A stretch of DNA of 64,000 nucleotides from Syngnathus acus (lineage: Eukaryota; Chordata; Actinopteri; Syngnathiformes; Syngnathidae): the NCBI RefSeq assembly GCF_901709675.1, contig NC_051087.1, forward strand, positions 16,689,067-16,753,066, in the 5' to 3' direction. Within the stretch, counting starts at the first letter, position 1. The number at the start of each line of letters is the position of its first letter. This document shows, piece by piece, positions 28,582 to 39,330 of the stretch. The position numbers were made by a program, and so were the translations under genes. The notes under the pieces were generated by a model. The model saw only the letters and a program-made list of their open reading frames with translations, was not told where the DNA came from and did not search any database.

Positions 28582-31016
28582 CCCCTCCATGAGTCGTCAC
28601 CTTACCGTGGTGGAGGGGTTTGCGTGTCCCAATGATCCTAGGAGCCATGTTGTCTGGGGCTTCATGCCCCTGGTAGGGTCACCCATGGCAAAAGGGTCCT
28701 AGGTGAGGGGCCAGACAAAGCACGGCTCAAAAAGCCCCTTATGAAGAAAAACATATATGGACTCAGATTTCCCTCGCCCGGACGCGGGTCACCGGGGCCT
28801 CCCTCTGGAGCCAGGCCTGGAGGTGGGGCTCGAAGGCGAGCGTCTGGTGGCCGGGCCTTCGCCCATGGGGCCCGGCCGGGCACAGCCCGAAAAGGAAACG
28901 TGGGTCCCCCTTTCCATTGGCTCACCACCTATGGGAGGGGCCAAAGGGGTCACGTGCATTGTGAGCTCGGCGGCGGCCAAAGGCAGGGACCTTGGCGGTC
29001 CGATCCCCGGCTGCAGAAGCTGGCTCTTGGGACATGGAATGTCACCTCTCTGGCTGGAAAGGAGCCCGAACTGGCGTGCGAGGCAGAAAAGTTCCGACTA
29101 GATATAGTCGGACTTGCCTCCACACAGTTTAGGTTCCGGTACTAGCCCTCTCGAGAGGGGCTGGACTCTCTTCCACTCTGGAGTTGCCCACGGTGAGAGG
29201 CGTCGAGCAGGTGTGGGTATACTTATTGCCCCCCAGCCGGGCGCCTGCACATTGGGGTTCACCCCGGTGAACGAGAAGGTAGCCTCCCTCCGCCTTCGGG
29301 TGGGGGGACAGGTCCTGACTGTTGCTTGTGTCTATGCACCAAACAGCAGCTCAGAGTACCCACCCTTCTTGGGGTCCCTGGAGGAAGTGCTGGAGAGCGC
29401 TCCGTCTGGGGACTCCATTGTTCTACTGGGTGACTTCAATGCTCACGTGGGCAATGACAGTGAGACCTGGAAGGGCGTGATTGGGAGGAACGGCCCCCCC
29501 GATCTGAACCCGAGCGGTGTTCTATTCTTGAACTTCTGTGCTCGACACGGATTTTCTATAATGAACACCATGTTCAAACATAAGGGTGTCCATGTGTGCA
29601 CTTGGCACCAAGACACCCTAGGCCGCAGTTCGATACTCGACTTTGTAGTCGTGTCATCGGATTTGCGGCCGCATGTTTTGGACACTCGGGCGAAGAGAGG
29701 GGCGGAGCTGTATACTGATCACCACCTGGTGGTGGGTTGGCTCCGATGGTGGGGGAAGATGCCGGTCCGACCTCGCAGACCCAAACGCTCTGTGAGGGTC
29801 TGGTGGGAACGTCTGGCAGAATCCCCTGTCAGGAAGAGCTTCAACTCCCACCTCCGGCAGAGCTTTTCCCACGTCCCGGGGGAGGCGGGGGACATTGAGT
29901 CCGAGTGGACCATTTTCCGCGCCAACATTGTTGAGCGGCTGACCGGAGCTGTGGCCGTAAGGTCGTTGGTGCCTGTCGTGGCGGCAATCCCCGAACCCGC
30001 TGGTGGACACCGGCGGTAAGGGATGCCGTCAAGCTGAAAAAGGAGTCCTATCGGGCCGTTCTGGCTTGCGGGACTCCAGAGGCAGCTGACAGGTACCGGA
30101 TGGCCAAGCGGAACGCGGCTTCGGCTGTTGCTGAGGCAAAAACCTGGGCGTGGGAGGAGTTTGGCGAGGCCATGGAGAATGACTTCCGGACGGCTTCGAG
30201 GAAATTCTGGTCCACCATCCGGCGTCTCAGGAGGGGGAAGCAGTGCAACGTCAACACTGTTTACAATGGGGATGGCGTGCTGCTGACCTCGACTCGGGAC
30301 GTTGTGAGTCGGTGGGGAGACTACTTCGAAGACCTCCTCAATTCCACCTACACGCCTTCCATTGAGGAAGCAGGGCCTGGAGACTCTGAGGTGGACTCTC
30401 CAATCTCTGGGGTTGAAGTCACTGAGGCAGTTAAAAAACTCCTCGAGGGCAAGGCCCCAGGGGTGGATGAGATCCGCCCGGAGTTCTTAAAGGCTCTGTA
30501 TGTTGTGGGGCTGTCATGACTGACACGCCTCTACAACATTGCGTGGACATCGGGGACAGTGCCTCTGGATTGGCAGACTGGGGTGGTGGTTCCCCTCTTT
30601 AAGAAGGGGGACCGGAGGGTGTGTTCCAATTACAGGGGAATCACACTCCTCAGCCTCCCTGGACTCTCCCTTAGAGATAGGATGAGAAGGTCGGTCATCC
30701 GGGAGAGACTCGGAGTAGAGTCGCTGCTCCTCCACGTTAAGAGGAGCCAGATGAGGTGGCTCGGGCATCTCATCAGGATGCTTCCTGGACGCCTCCCTGG
30801 GGAGGTGTTCCGGGCATGTCCCACCGGTAGGAGACCCCGGGGACGACCCAGGACGCGCTGGAGAGACTATGTCTCTCAGCTAGCCTGGGAACGCCTTGGG
30901 ATCCCCCGGGATGAGCTGGATGAAGTGGCTGGGGAGAGGGAAGTCTGGGAGTCCCTCCTAAAGCTGCTGCCCCCGCGACCCGACCCCGGATAAGCGGAAG
31001 AAGATGGATGGATGGA
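28582..31016 (+). mobile_element. RTE-type LINE with the RT core deleted
   Basis: Flanked by a 12-bp TSD TGGTATGCTTTT (28570-28581, 31017-31028). It starts CCCCTCCATGAG and ends GATAAGCGGAAGAAGATGG with GATG repeats. The 5' region is very GC-rich. The coding region is broken by stops and by a large deletion, so it is non-autonomous. Confidence 0.85.
29020..30993 (+). pseudogene. RTE endonuclease/RT polyprotein remnant
   Basis: The endonuclease is readable from LALGTWNVTSLAG (frame change near 29140) to [19 protein letters not shown] and the catalytic DHHLVVGW. The linker and RT N-terminus follow (30100-30519), with APGVDEIRPEFL, then a TGA at about 30518 where Trp is usual. Next comes WQTGVVVPLFKKGD and YRGITLLSLPG. 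At about 30660 the frame jumps directly to LSLRDRMRRSVIRE and the C-terminal RWLGHLIRMLPGRLPGEVFR. The RT palm with its YxDD box, usually some 300-400 residues, is gone, yet the frame stays open across the join. Confidence 0.8.
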
Positions 31017-31028
31017 TGGTATGCTTTT

Positions 31029-31362
31029 TTAACCAGCCCTGTTGCTGCTGTGTTACCGCTGCGTCTCAGTGACTTTTACCGGTATGTTTTTTTTAATCCA
31101 GCCCTATTAGTGCTGTGTTACTTCCGTGTTGCTGCGGTATTACTGCCGCGTCACAGGCAGTGTTTGAAAAGAAATGTTAAGGTGTGTTCTTAAAACTTTA
31201 AAAAACTTTCTGTGTACCGTCTTTCTTTGTAAATGACTCATGTGCACACTTCCGTGTTGCTGCGGTACTACTGCTGCGTCACAGGCAGCGTTTGGAAAGA
31301 CATGTTAAAGTATGTTATTAAAACTTTAAAAAGGCTTGCTGTGTACTGTCTTTCTTTGTAAA
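31029..31362. repeat. Tandem duplicated block of element F
   Basis: Blocks around TTCCGTGTTGCTGCGGTA, CGTCACAGGCAG and TGTCTTTCTTTGTAAAT occur two to three times with a period of about 140 bp. Confidence 0.6.
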
Positions 31363-31752
31363 TACCGTATTTTCGGACTATAAGTCGCGTTTTTTTCATA
31401 GTTTGGGTGGGGGGGCGACTTATACTCAGGAGCGACTTATATGTGCAATTATTCACAAATTTTTACTTGATCATTAACACATTACTTACTTACTAGTATA
31501 GTTGATCACTTCACATGTTATTTTCACTTTAAAACGCATGAGGGCACACTATGGCTGTGGAATAATTGGAGCCTCACTGACAATGAGTTCCATTCACTGA
31601 CTTCCGGAGTCAGGAGATTTAATGATTTGGAGTGACACAGATAAACTTGTTATTTATGTTGCAGTTATTTGATATATAGTTTATTTAGAGTAGCAACGTC
31701 TATGTTGTTAGACTTCAGTAGTTTCCGATTGTCTAGCAAGGCCGTGAAGGCA

Positions 31753-31772
31753 GGGGGGGGGGGGGGGGGGGG
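31753..31772 (+). repeat. Poly(G) tract of 20
   Basis: Uninterrupted run of 20 G. Could form G-quadruplexes and may be unreliable in assembly. Confidence 0.9.
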
Positions 31773-31869
31773 AGAGCGATCATCATCGTTTGCTGTGTTG
31801 GCTAATATGTTGAGCTCTTGCTTTGTGAAATAAAGAGCCGGTTACCAAACCCACGTCTTGCCTGGTACT

Positions 31870-34530
31870 TTGGTAATGCTACAAAAGTCAAAGTCAAAGT
31901 CTGCTTTATTGTCAATTTCTTCACATGCCAAGACACACAAAGAAATCGGAGAGATCCTCACTGATGTGCACCCCCAGGAACCTGGTGCTGCTCACTCTCT
32001 CCACCACAGCACCGTCGATGGTCAGCGGCAGGTGTTGGGTGTGACCCTTCCGGAAGTCAACAACAATCTCCTTGGTCTTGTTGACGTTCAGCAGGAGGTT
32101 GTTGTCCCTGCAACACGTGGTCAGAAGGTCAACCTCCAACCTGTATTGAGTCTCGTCGCCCTCGGTGATGAGACCCACCAGAGTCGTGTCGTCAGCAAAT
32201 TTCACTATGCGGTTGTTGCTGTAGGTTGCAGTGCAGTCATGCGTCAGCAGGGTGAAGAGCAGCGGACTGAGCACGCAGCCTTGGGGGGGCCCCGTGCTCA
32301 GCGTGATGCTGGCGGAGATTTTGTCGCCAACACGTACCACCTGAGGCCTCTGACAGAGGAAGTCCAGTAGCCAGTTGCAGAGGTAGGTACAGAGGCCCAG
32401 CTTGTCGAGTTTGCAGATGAGTCGTTGTGGCACAATGGTGTTGAAGGCAGAACTGAAGTCCACAAACAGCAATCTCACATACGAGTCCCTTCTCTCCAGG
32501 TAGGTGAGGGCCGAGTGGAGGGCAGAGCAGATGGCATCCTCAGAGGACCGTTTGGCTCGGTACGCAAACTGGAAGGGGTCTATGGTGGGGGGGAGAATGG
32601 ATCTGATGTGCTCCATGACAAGCCGCTCAAAGCACTTCATGATGATGGGCGTCAGTGCCACGGGGCGGTAGTCATTGAAGCAGGACGGAGCAGGTTTCTT
32701 CGGCACAGGTACGATGGTGGCAGCCTTGAAACACGAAGGGACGATGGCCTGCTGCAGGGAAATGTTAAAGATGTCCGTGAAGACACCCGTCAGCTCCCCA
32801 GCGCAGTCCTTCAGCGCTCGACCTGGGATGTTGTCAGGGCCCGCCGCCTTACGGGTGTTGATAGCGGCAAGCGCCCTCCTCACGCTATCGGCAGAGAGGC
32901 ACAGGGGCTGCTCGTGTGGAGGGGGAGGGGTCTTCAGCGGGCAAGTGCTGTTCTGAGCGTCGAAGCGAGCAAAGAAGCGGTTAAGATCGTCGAGCAGACG
33001 GACGTCGCCCTCACAGCTCTGCGGCGCGGGCTTGTAGTCCGTGATGGTCTGAATGCCCTGCCAAAGGCTCCGTGCGTCCCTGCTGTCCTTGAAGTGGGCG
33101 GTAATCTTGCAAGAGAACGCCCTTTTCGCTTCCTTGATGCCCCGGGAAAGGTCGGCCCTCGCTGTCCTCAAGCCAGCTTCATCCCCCGCTCTGAAGGCTT
33201 TGTCCCTGGCCCTCAGCAGCCTGAGGACAGCCCCTGTCAGCCATGGCTTCCAGTTAGCCCGAGTGACGATGAATTTCGAGTGGGTCAATGCACTTCGTGA
33301 TGTAAGAGGAAACAGAGTCAGTATACTCCTCTATGTCTGTCCGATCGTTGCAAGTGGCCGCCTGCTTAAACATTTCCCAGTCAGTAGTGCCAAAGCAGTC
33401 TCGAAGCGCATCAGAGGCCCCCTCAGGCCACACCCTTACCCGCTTGCGAACCGGCCTGGATGCTTTCACCATTTGTCTGTATGCGGGCAAAAGCATAACA
33501 GTGAGATGGTCAGAAAGTACAAGATGGGGGAGGGGGGCGGCTTTGAAAGCTCCTTTATGTGTAGAGTAGACCAGGTCCAGGAAGCTGTCACCACGTGTTG
33601 GAAAATTAACATGATGGTGAAGCCTCGGAAAAACAGACTTCAGGTTAGCATGATTAAAATCCCCAGCGAAGATGGTGAAACCGTCAGGGTGCGCCGTCTG
33701 TTGTTCACTGACAGCCTGGTACAGTTACTAATAGCCGCGATCCTGTTGCCTTCGATGTTGGAAGGCGGGATGTATACCGCGACGAGCAGAATCGCAGTAA
33801 ATTCCCTCGGCAGGTAAAAAGGACGGCACTTAATGATCACAAACTCCGCCAGTGGCGAGCAGTGCTTGCATACCACTACAGAGTCCCGGCACCATTCGTC
33901 ACGGATGTAGACGCATATTCCACCTCCTCGCGATTTTCCCCCTTTTACAATGGCCCGGTCCGCCCGATAGCACAATAGCCGCTCCAGATGCACAGCAGAG
34001 TCCGGAATGTTGACAGTCAACCAAGTCTCAGTGAACACGAACACACAGCAGTTACGCACTGTCCGGTTCGTAGATCTCAGCAGGCGAATGTAATCCATTT
34101 TGTTGTCCAGCGATCGAACATTCGCCAGAAGAATGGAAGGCACGGCCGGGCGAGCTGGGTTGGCCGCCAGCCTGGCCCGGACGCCTCCGCGCTTGCCCCT
34201 CTTCTGCCTCCTCGCACACCGCTTCCGACGCTTTCCATCCGGGGGAGGAATAGCAGGCGAGTCCGGTGACGTTTCAGGACGGAGCAGTCCGAGCTCCTTT
34301 AATGTCTCCGCTTCAAAGTCCAGAACGCCACAAAACTCGCTACTCGCTTTTGCCGATGTCGAACAGAACCTGCCTGCTGTACTTGTAGCACGACTTAGTA
34401 CGACGAGACGAACACATAAAACTGTCGGACAAACACTCATTAAACGAACAAAACACCGTTCGGGCGGGAGAGAGGGAGGTCGCTGCGTGTGCATGCGCCG
34501 CCATCTTGAATTTCTGTTATATAGTGTATA
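31870..34530 (-). mobile_element. Rex1/Babar-like LINE with internal 3' deletion
   Basis: The minus-strand LINE runs from AAGATGGCGGCGCATGC at its 5' end (about 34500) to a TTGACAATAAAGCAGACTTTG-type tail with (GACTTT)n at 31880-31910. Compared with the sister copy at 57259-58495, about 0.7 kb covering the RT C-terminus is missing: GAGGATCTCTCC joins directly to GATTTCTTTGTG. Confidence 0.82.
31921..34520 (-). pseudogene. LINE endonuclease/RT polyprotein, frameshifted and 3'-deleted
   Basis: The first ORF part (to 33640) has a basic block (RRKRCARRQKRGKRG), NVRSLDNKMDYI, FTETWL and KCRPFYLPREFTAI. Frame changes near 33660 and 33290 break the rest of the endonuclease (LSDHLTVMLL at about 33510) from the RT. 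The RT part (33288-31921) is open for 455 codons with [45 protein letters not shown] and the catalytic [11 protein letters not shown]. It then ends early at a deletion after GVHISEDLS. Confidence 0.82.
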
Positions 34531-34548
34531 ACTATATTGTACTCCCCG

Positions 34549-34674
34549 GGAGTCCCAGCCGCAATCGGCGGCATACGGGGGAGTCCGCGCCGCAATCGTC
34601 GGCATTCGGGGAGTCCGCGCCGCAATCGGCAGCATACGGGGATTCCCTGCCGCAATCGGCGGCATACGGGGAGT
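34549..34674. repeat. Minisatellite, about 31-bp unit, four copies
   Basis: Unit of the type GCCGCAATCGGCGGCATACG with GGGGAGTCC. It lies just upstream of the LINE 5' end. Confidence 0.8.
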
Positions 34675-35616
34675 GACTATAATATATACGTAGATCTGTG
34701 GAATAATTGGAGCCACAACTGACAACGAGGCTGATGTCAGCGGCGCATTGAGTTCCAGAGACAAAAGCTGTTTTTTTTTTTTTTAAGTGACACAGAGGAT
34801 GAAGATTCCAATGGATTTAATGATTTGGAGTGACACGGAAGGTTCGATCAAATTGTTGTTTATATCATAGTTTGATATATAGTTTATATATAGTTATGTG
34901 GGCCTGTGGAATATGTTGAATTGCAACTGACGTCAGCGGCGCACCACTCACACTTCTGGGGTTAGAAGCGCTGGTGTTTACACAAAGGACGAAGATTCCA
35001 ATGGATTTAATGATTTTGAGTGACACGGATGGTTCGATAAAATTGTTGTTTATATTATTGTTATCTGATATATAGTTTATATCTAGTTATATGGGCCTGT
35101 GGAATAATTTGAACTGCAACTGACGACGAGTCCGACGGCAGCGGCGCGCTGCACACTCGGCGTTGTTTACACAAAGGACGAAGAATTCGATGGATTTAAT
35201 GATTTGGAGTGACACAGATGGTTTGATAAACGTGTTCTTCATGTTATAGTTATTTGAATCACTGTTAATGTTACGTCAGGCCCATTCTCAGCTCCTCGTT
35301 TGTGTTTATGTCACGTTAGCATACCGTATCGTTTAGCCTGTTGTTGCTGGTTCATGTCTGTTCTTGGTGTTGGATTATGTCAAATAAATTTCACCAATTT
35401 TTAGTCCGAAAAATACGGTAACTCGTGTGCATGTGCGGCTTATAGTCCGGTGCGGCTTGTATAAGAAAAAAACTCAAATATACCCGAATTTTAGCTGGTG
35501 CGATTTATAGTCTGGTGCGGCTTATAGTCCGAAAATTACGGTAATAATAGTATTATCTACAGTTGAATGCGCGCACAAGAAAGTCATCAGGGATCTCGGA
35601 AAGGTAACGAGCCTCT

Positions 35617-35950
35617 CTACCAAAAAGTAAATAAAAAGGAGAATACTGGGTTGTCAGTTGTTTTTTGGTTCTGATGGCAAATACAGTGGCTGGAAGGTGA
35701 ATATCCCATGTTTGGGGCTTGTTCGCCACAAGTTTGCTGAGACCCCTGAAGGAACATACTATAGTAATACCTCCTACCTCTTGTGAAACACATGCCAGAC
35801 ATGTGCATTAGTAAAATACTTTTGTATGGTGCCATTTGTCTGTGGGTGGGAGGGAGCGCAGAGGCTCCTCTCTATTCCAAGTTCTTTACAGAGGCTATAA
35901 TTGACCTGCAGAATAAGGTGTCAGAGTAAATACATACTAAGCACACAAAG
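35617..35950. other. Short intron and flank of the integrase gene
   Basis: Contains exon boundaries described with the integrase entry. Nothing additional recognised. Confidence 0.35.
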
Positions 35951-36257
35951 TTAAAGTTAAAGTCCCAATGATCGTCACACATCTGGGTGTGGTGAAATTT
36001 ATCCTCTGCATTTAACCCATCCCCGTGTGATTTTAATACATCCCCTGGGGGAGAGGGGAGCAGTGAGCAGCAGCGGTGCCGCGCTCGGGAATCATTTGGT
36101 GATCTAACCCCCCAATTCCAACCCTTAATGCTGAGTGCCAAGCAGGGAGGCAATGGGTCCCATTTTTATAGTCTTTGGTATGACCCGGCCGGGGTTTGAA
36201 CCCACAACCTTCCAGTCTCAGGGCAGACACTCTACCACTAGTCCACTGAGCTGAGAC
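35950..36257 (-). repeat. tRNA-derived SINE (copy 1)
   Basis: The minus strand starts near AGCTCAGTGGACTAGTGGTA (box A region), has GGTTCAAACCCC (box B), and ends in a (TTTAAC)n-like tail at 35950. Near-identical to the SINE at 63402-63707. It lies in an intron of the integrase gene; without it the intron is about 50 bp. Confidence 0.85.
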
Positions 36258-36812
36258 AACCGTAAGGACTAATTTGCATTTCTCATTAACAAATTCGCTG
36301 CCTTGATCTGTTAAAATTCTTTTGGGTGCGCTAAACTTATAAAAAAAACATCTAGCACTTCATCACCTCAATAGCCTTTTTTGTTCTGAGGGGATAGGCA
36401 TCAGTCCAGTTGGTGAAATAGTCCACCATTACACATATGTAATGGTGGCCAGTTTTGGTGGGCTTCATCTTCCCAATGAGGTCCATCCCCACCAACTCAA
36501 ATGGCTCTGTGACCTACAATGCAATAGTGTGTTGTTGGTGACACTAATATAATAGTCCGATAAAAGCAATATTTTTTTATACATTACAGCACACCTCTAT
36601 GGGAATGTAGGACTTCTTATCCTTAAGGCGATTCTGCTTGGCCTGGCATTCAGGACGTTCCAAAATCTAGAGATGGATGACATTCTTTAGTTGACTGCCT
36701 AAACATTTTGAAAAATGCAATAACTTACCCATTTGCAAGTTGTACTGATCTCCCTGTGTGTTATGCACTTCGTCTACGTTATCACAGTTCATCAGCCAGC
36801 CACACTCATATA

Positions 36813-37260
36813 CAGTAATCCCTCATTTATCGCGGATAATTGGTTCCAAAAACCACCCGCAATAAGTGAAATCCGCGAAGTACAGTCACCCTCTCATCGG
36901 TACTTTTTTTTTATTATCTGTACATTTTTTGTGTAAATGTATATGAAACCATTTAAGTGCATATTTTATTATTAGAACATTTAATAATTGTTTCAAACAT
37001 GTAAATAACACATTAATATTATGAATAACATACAGAAAATTTTGTATAAATATTGAAAATATAAATATTATACGTGTGTGCGTGTAACATGTTAACAAGA
37101 GATACTGGGCAGGCTAATGAGTTAGCGGAAATATGCTAATTCGCGATCGTGTTAACACGCGAAAACGGACCTCTAAAGGAATTTAAACGAACATTTGGAG
37201 CAATACTACATTGTCTTAAAGGTTAGACACATGTGATCGTTCATTTCTCTTGTTAGGAGA
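36813..37260. mobile_element. Tc1/mariner-type element, left end and body
   Basis: Starts CAGTAATCCCTCATTTATCG after a TA. A matching right end was not found before 38027, so the right end is missing or diverged. Confidence 0.5.
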
Positions 37261-37423
37261 CCCACTTACATCGTCAATTACTCCTGTACCACTGTAACCG
37301 ACATATGTACACGAACGGAAAACAGGACGTGGTATCGCCTGAAAACGGCCTTCAAAATAAATCACCCTACCTCAAATCAAAGCACGGCTGAATAACATAA
37401 ATAACATGGAGAATTCTTAACAC

Positions 37424-37618
37424 ATACTGTAAATATGTTTTTAGAACAACTTTTATTATTATATTTTTTTATAACAAGGTACAAGTGTACATACTGTAAA
37501 TATGTTTTTAGAACTATTTTATTATTGTAACAATTTTTCTATAACAAGGTACAACACTGTAAATATGTTTTTTAGAACTCTTATTATTATAACAATTTTT
37601 TTATGAAAAGGTACAAGT
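37424..37618. repeat. Three-copy tandem repeat, about 70 bp
   Basis: Each unit has CTGTAAATATGTTTTTAGAA, a TTATTAT stretch and AACAAGGTACAA. Confidence 0.8.
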
Positions 37619-38025
37619 GTGTGGGCACTCCTTGCCTTCTGCTGGCGTGTGGGCAAGTTTTGTGCCATAATTCCTCAATTTAGAAGTTTTATTTTTACTT
37701 TTAAATGTTTTTTTAATTTGAGGTTGAAGTTTATTTTTGAACATGAGATCGACCAAACACAAAATAATTGTTTTCACATTTTCACATAATTTCATGTTAT
37801 GCCAATAAGACAAATAAATCAACATGTTCAAAAAAGGAGAAGGAAGAAGCTATTGCTTGTTTTTTCCTACCCCTTTTATACATCATAATTCTTAACATGG
37901 TTGCTGATTAGTTTTTTTGAGGTACAGAAACTTGATTTATCGGAGGAAGATAATTTTGGAAATGAAAAACAGTTTATACAATAATATTCTGGAAAGAAAA
38001 ATAAATAAATAAGATATGGACTATA
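37619..38025. other. No gene recognised
   Basis: AT-rich unassigned sequence up to the ISL2EU target site. Confidence 0.4.
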
Positions 38026-38167
38026 TAGAGGCTTTGCAGTCACGTGGTTTTATCACGTGATTTTGTGTTATGCCGCCATCTTGGCGGTCAACTCGTCAGC
38101 TCGTTCCTACGTGTTTGTATAGATTGTTTGATTTCTGCGCTACATTTTCACCGATTTCATCCGAATT

Positions 38168-38476
38168 ATGGCTGGTTTGCTATCCAACGAAGTTGGGCAT
38201 TTGGATGAAGAATCCAAGAAACGTTACAGAGAGAAGTTGAACCTTGTTGGCACAACGGATCCGTACCTTTTACCGAGAAGCATGCTAAAATCGCCCGAGC
38301 ATTTTGCAACAGCCGACCTGCCTGAACTCTCATATCCAGATATTTATAATTACCTCGTCGATTCACCATCTCCGTACACTGAAAAGGACCTTAAGGCATA
38401 CAAGTGTCTGGATGCCTACAAGTATTTTACAGCAGGTTTTGTGCATGATGGTCTGATATGGCAGATTAACCAATAA
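38168..38476 (+). pseudogene. N-terminal part of an ISL2EU YqaJ-family protein
   Basis: 102 codons from ATG to a TAA. The segment YPDIYNYLVDSPSPYTEKDL followed by KAYKCLDAYKYF resembles the N-terminal region shared by fish YqaJ-nuclease proteins carried by ISL2EU elements. The nuclease domain itself is absent, so the stop probably lies just past a deletion join. It may still be a complete small ORF of the deleted element. Confidence 0.6.
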
Positions 38477-38905
38477 AAATTTTAACCTTGTGCCAATGGC
38501 TTGAAAACTTTACCAATGTAGATTTTACCTTGTGCCAAATGAAGTAACAAAAACCCTCTTAAAAAATGCTACATTAAAAAAAAATTGTTTCACAAGGTTC
38601 ATAATAATTTTTTGGGAAATTTCCTAATGCATTCACTCGAGAATTAATTGTTCAATTCCAATATGAAGTTCAATATTTACATTGATAACGTTTTCAAGCC
38701 AATCAGATGAAGCATCATGAAAAAATAAACACAAAATAAAAACGGGGGGGTGAACTGAAGAAATCATCCCATTCCCTGCCTTGCTGCTCTTGCTGCCTTT
38801 CTAAAAATGCACCCAGCATTTTCAACAATCATATTTGTATCATCCCATATTGTATTATTTCACATTTTGTGAAACAAATCAGGGGTGAATAGTTTGTTTA
38901 CATAC

Positions 38906-39083
38906 CTGATATGAAGTCCTCATTGCATATCCTTGTGTAAATCGTAGGTTTCCATCGTTCACGACGAATATCCGCGATCCATTTATCACGTTTTTTCATG
39001 TTCGCCGGAAATCTATAGAAGCTAAGATTTGGTTTATCGCCTCGTCTATTGCTACATCCAACAGCACAGCAGGTATCCGCCAT
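38906..39083 (-). pseudogene. THAP-domain first exon of an ISL2EU transposase
   Basis: Minus-strand exon from ATG at 39083 to a splice donor (TATCAG then GTATGT) at 38906/38905. It encodes MADTCCAVGCSNRRGD, LSFYRFP and IYTRICNEDF. This is a THAP zinc-binding DNA-recognition domain, but the usual C-x2-H near the end reads C-N-E-D, so the His ligand is replaced by Asp. No downstream catalytic exon is present. Confidence 0.7.
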
Positions 39084-39330
39084 TTTTAAGCTCAAATAGC
39101 AGCAGATATAACAAGAAAGCGTGTGTGAGTCGTTGACCGGCATTGAAAAGTTGACCGCCAAGATGGCCGCCAAGCTAATGTGGGTAGCTTGATGACGTCA
39201 GCTGCAAAGCCTCTATAGCTGAAAACAGACAAGCAAAAGATTTCAATTACTATAATTTTCTAGTGTAATTTTTAAAGTGTTCTTTGAATTGGGCTCCTTC
39301 TTAGATTGTAATCACTTTCTCTTTCTATTA

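Larger units (their letters stand above)
31545..35270. repeat. Four-copy tandem repeat of about 190 bp in element G, split by a LINE
   Basis: ATTTAATGATTTGGAGTGAC recurs near 31618, 34815, 35005 and 35194, with GATATATAGTTTATAT and CTGTGGAATAAT between. The first copy is separated from the other three by the LINE at 31870-34530. Confidence 0.75.
31365..35418. mobile_element. Element G: related TA-flanked MITE nested in F
   Basis: TIRs CCGTATTTTCGGACTATAAG and TAGTCCGAAAAATACGG with flanking TA. The ends are of the same family as F. It carries 190-bp tandem repeats and a Rex1-like LINE. Confidence 0.7.
26400..35541. mobile_element. Element F: TA-flanked MITE-like transposon with nested insertions
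   Basis: TIRs CCGTAAATTTCGGACTATAA and TTATAGTCCGAAAATTACGG, each flanked by TA. Native parts lie at 26400-26910, 28283-28570, 31029-31362 and 35421-35541. A minus-strand intron of the Ginger-like gene houses it. Nested inside are MITE copy 2, an RTE LINE and element G with its LINE. No transposase was identified. Confidence 0.75.
35563..36666 (-). pseudogene. Ginger/KRBA2-like integrase core exons
   Basis: Minus-strand exons 36666-36595, 36513-36261, 35905-35778 and 35745-35563. Exon 1 is the end of the zinc-binding region, but ILERPECQ has Arg where a Cys ligand is expected. Exon 2 gives the first catalytic Asp (ELVGMDLIGK) and the second (LTDQGSEF), with one frameshift between them near 36320. 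Exon 3 has SHPQTNGTIQ; the catalytic Glu normally found just after HPQTNG lies in a segment that is missing. Exon 4 has LPATVFAIRTKK and LLFGREARYL. Only 32 bases separate exons 3 and 4, too short for a normal intron. Such integrases cut and join DNA for Ginger transposons. This copy looks inactive. Confidence 0.72.
38028..39213. mobile_element. ISL2EU-type transposon, internally deleted
   Basis: TIRs GAGGCTTTGCAGT and GCTGCAAAGCCTC with TA on both sides (38026-38027, 39214-39215). One end holds the start of a plus-strand ORF of the YqaJ-associated type; the other holds the first exon of a minus-strand THAP transposase gene. This divergent two-gene layout is known for ISL2EU elements. Only 1186 bp remain, so both genes are truncated. 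A CCGCCATCTTGGCGG-type block lies near each end. Confidence 0.8.

Noticed and set aside
28741-29145. Overlapping 114-134-codon ORFs in GC-rich sequence
   Set aside because: They lie in the 5' region of the RTE LINE, where high GC leaves several frames open. Only LALGTWNVTSLAG onward is real LINE coding.
32425-33300. A 291-codon plus-strand ORF
   Set aside because: Antisense shadow of the LINE RT on the minus strand.
36729-36790. An extra integrase exon ending LQMG before a GTAAGT donor
   Set aside because: A donor is visible, but the peptide does not match any part of the integrase domain I know, and no acceptor was found.
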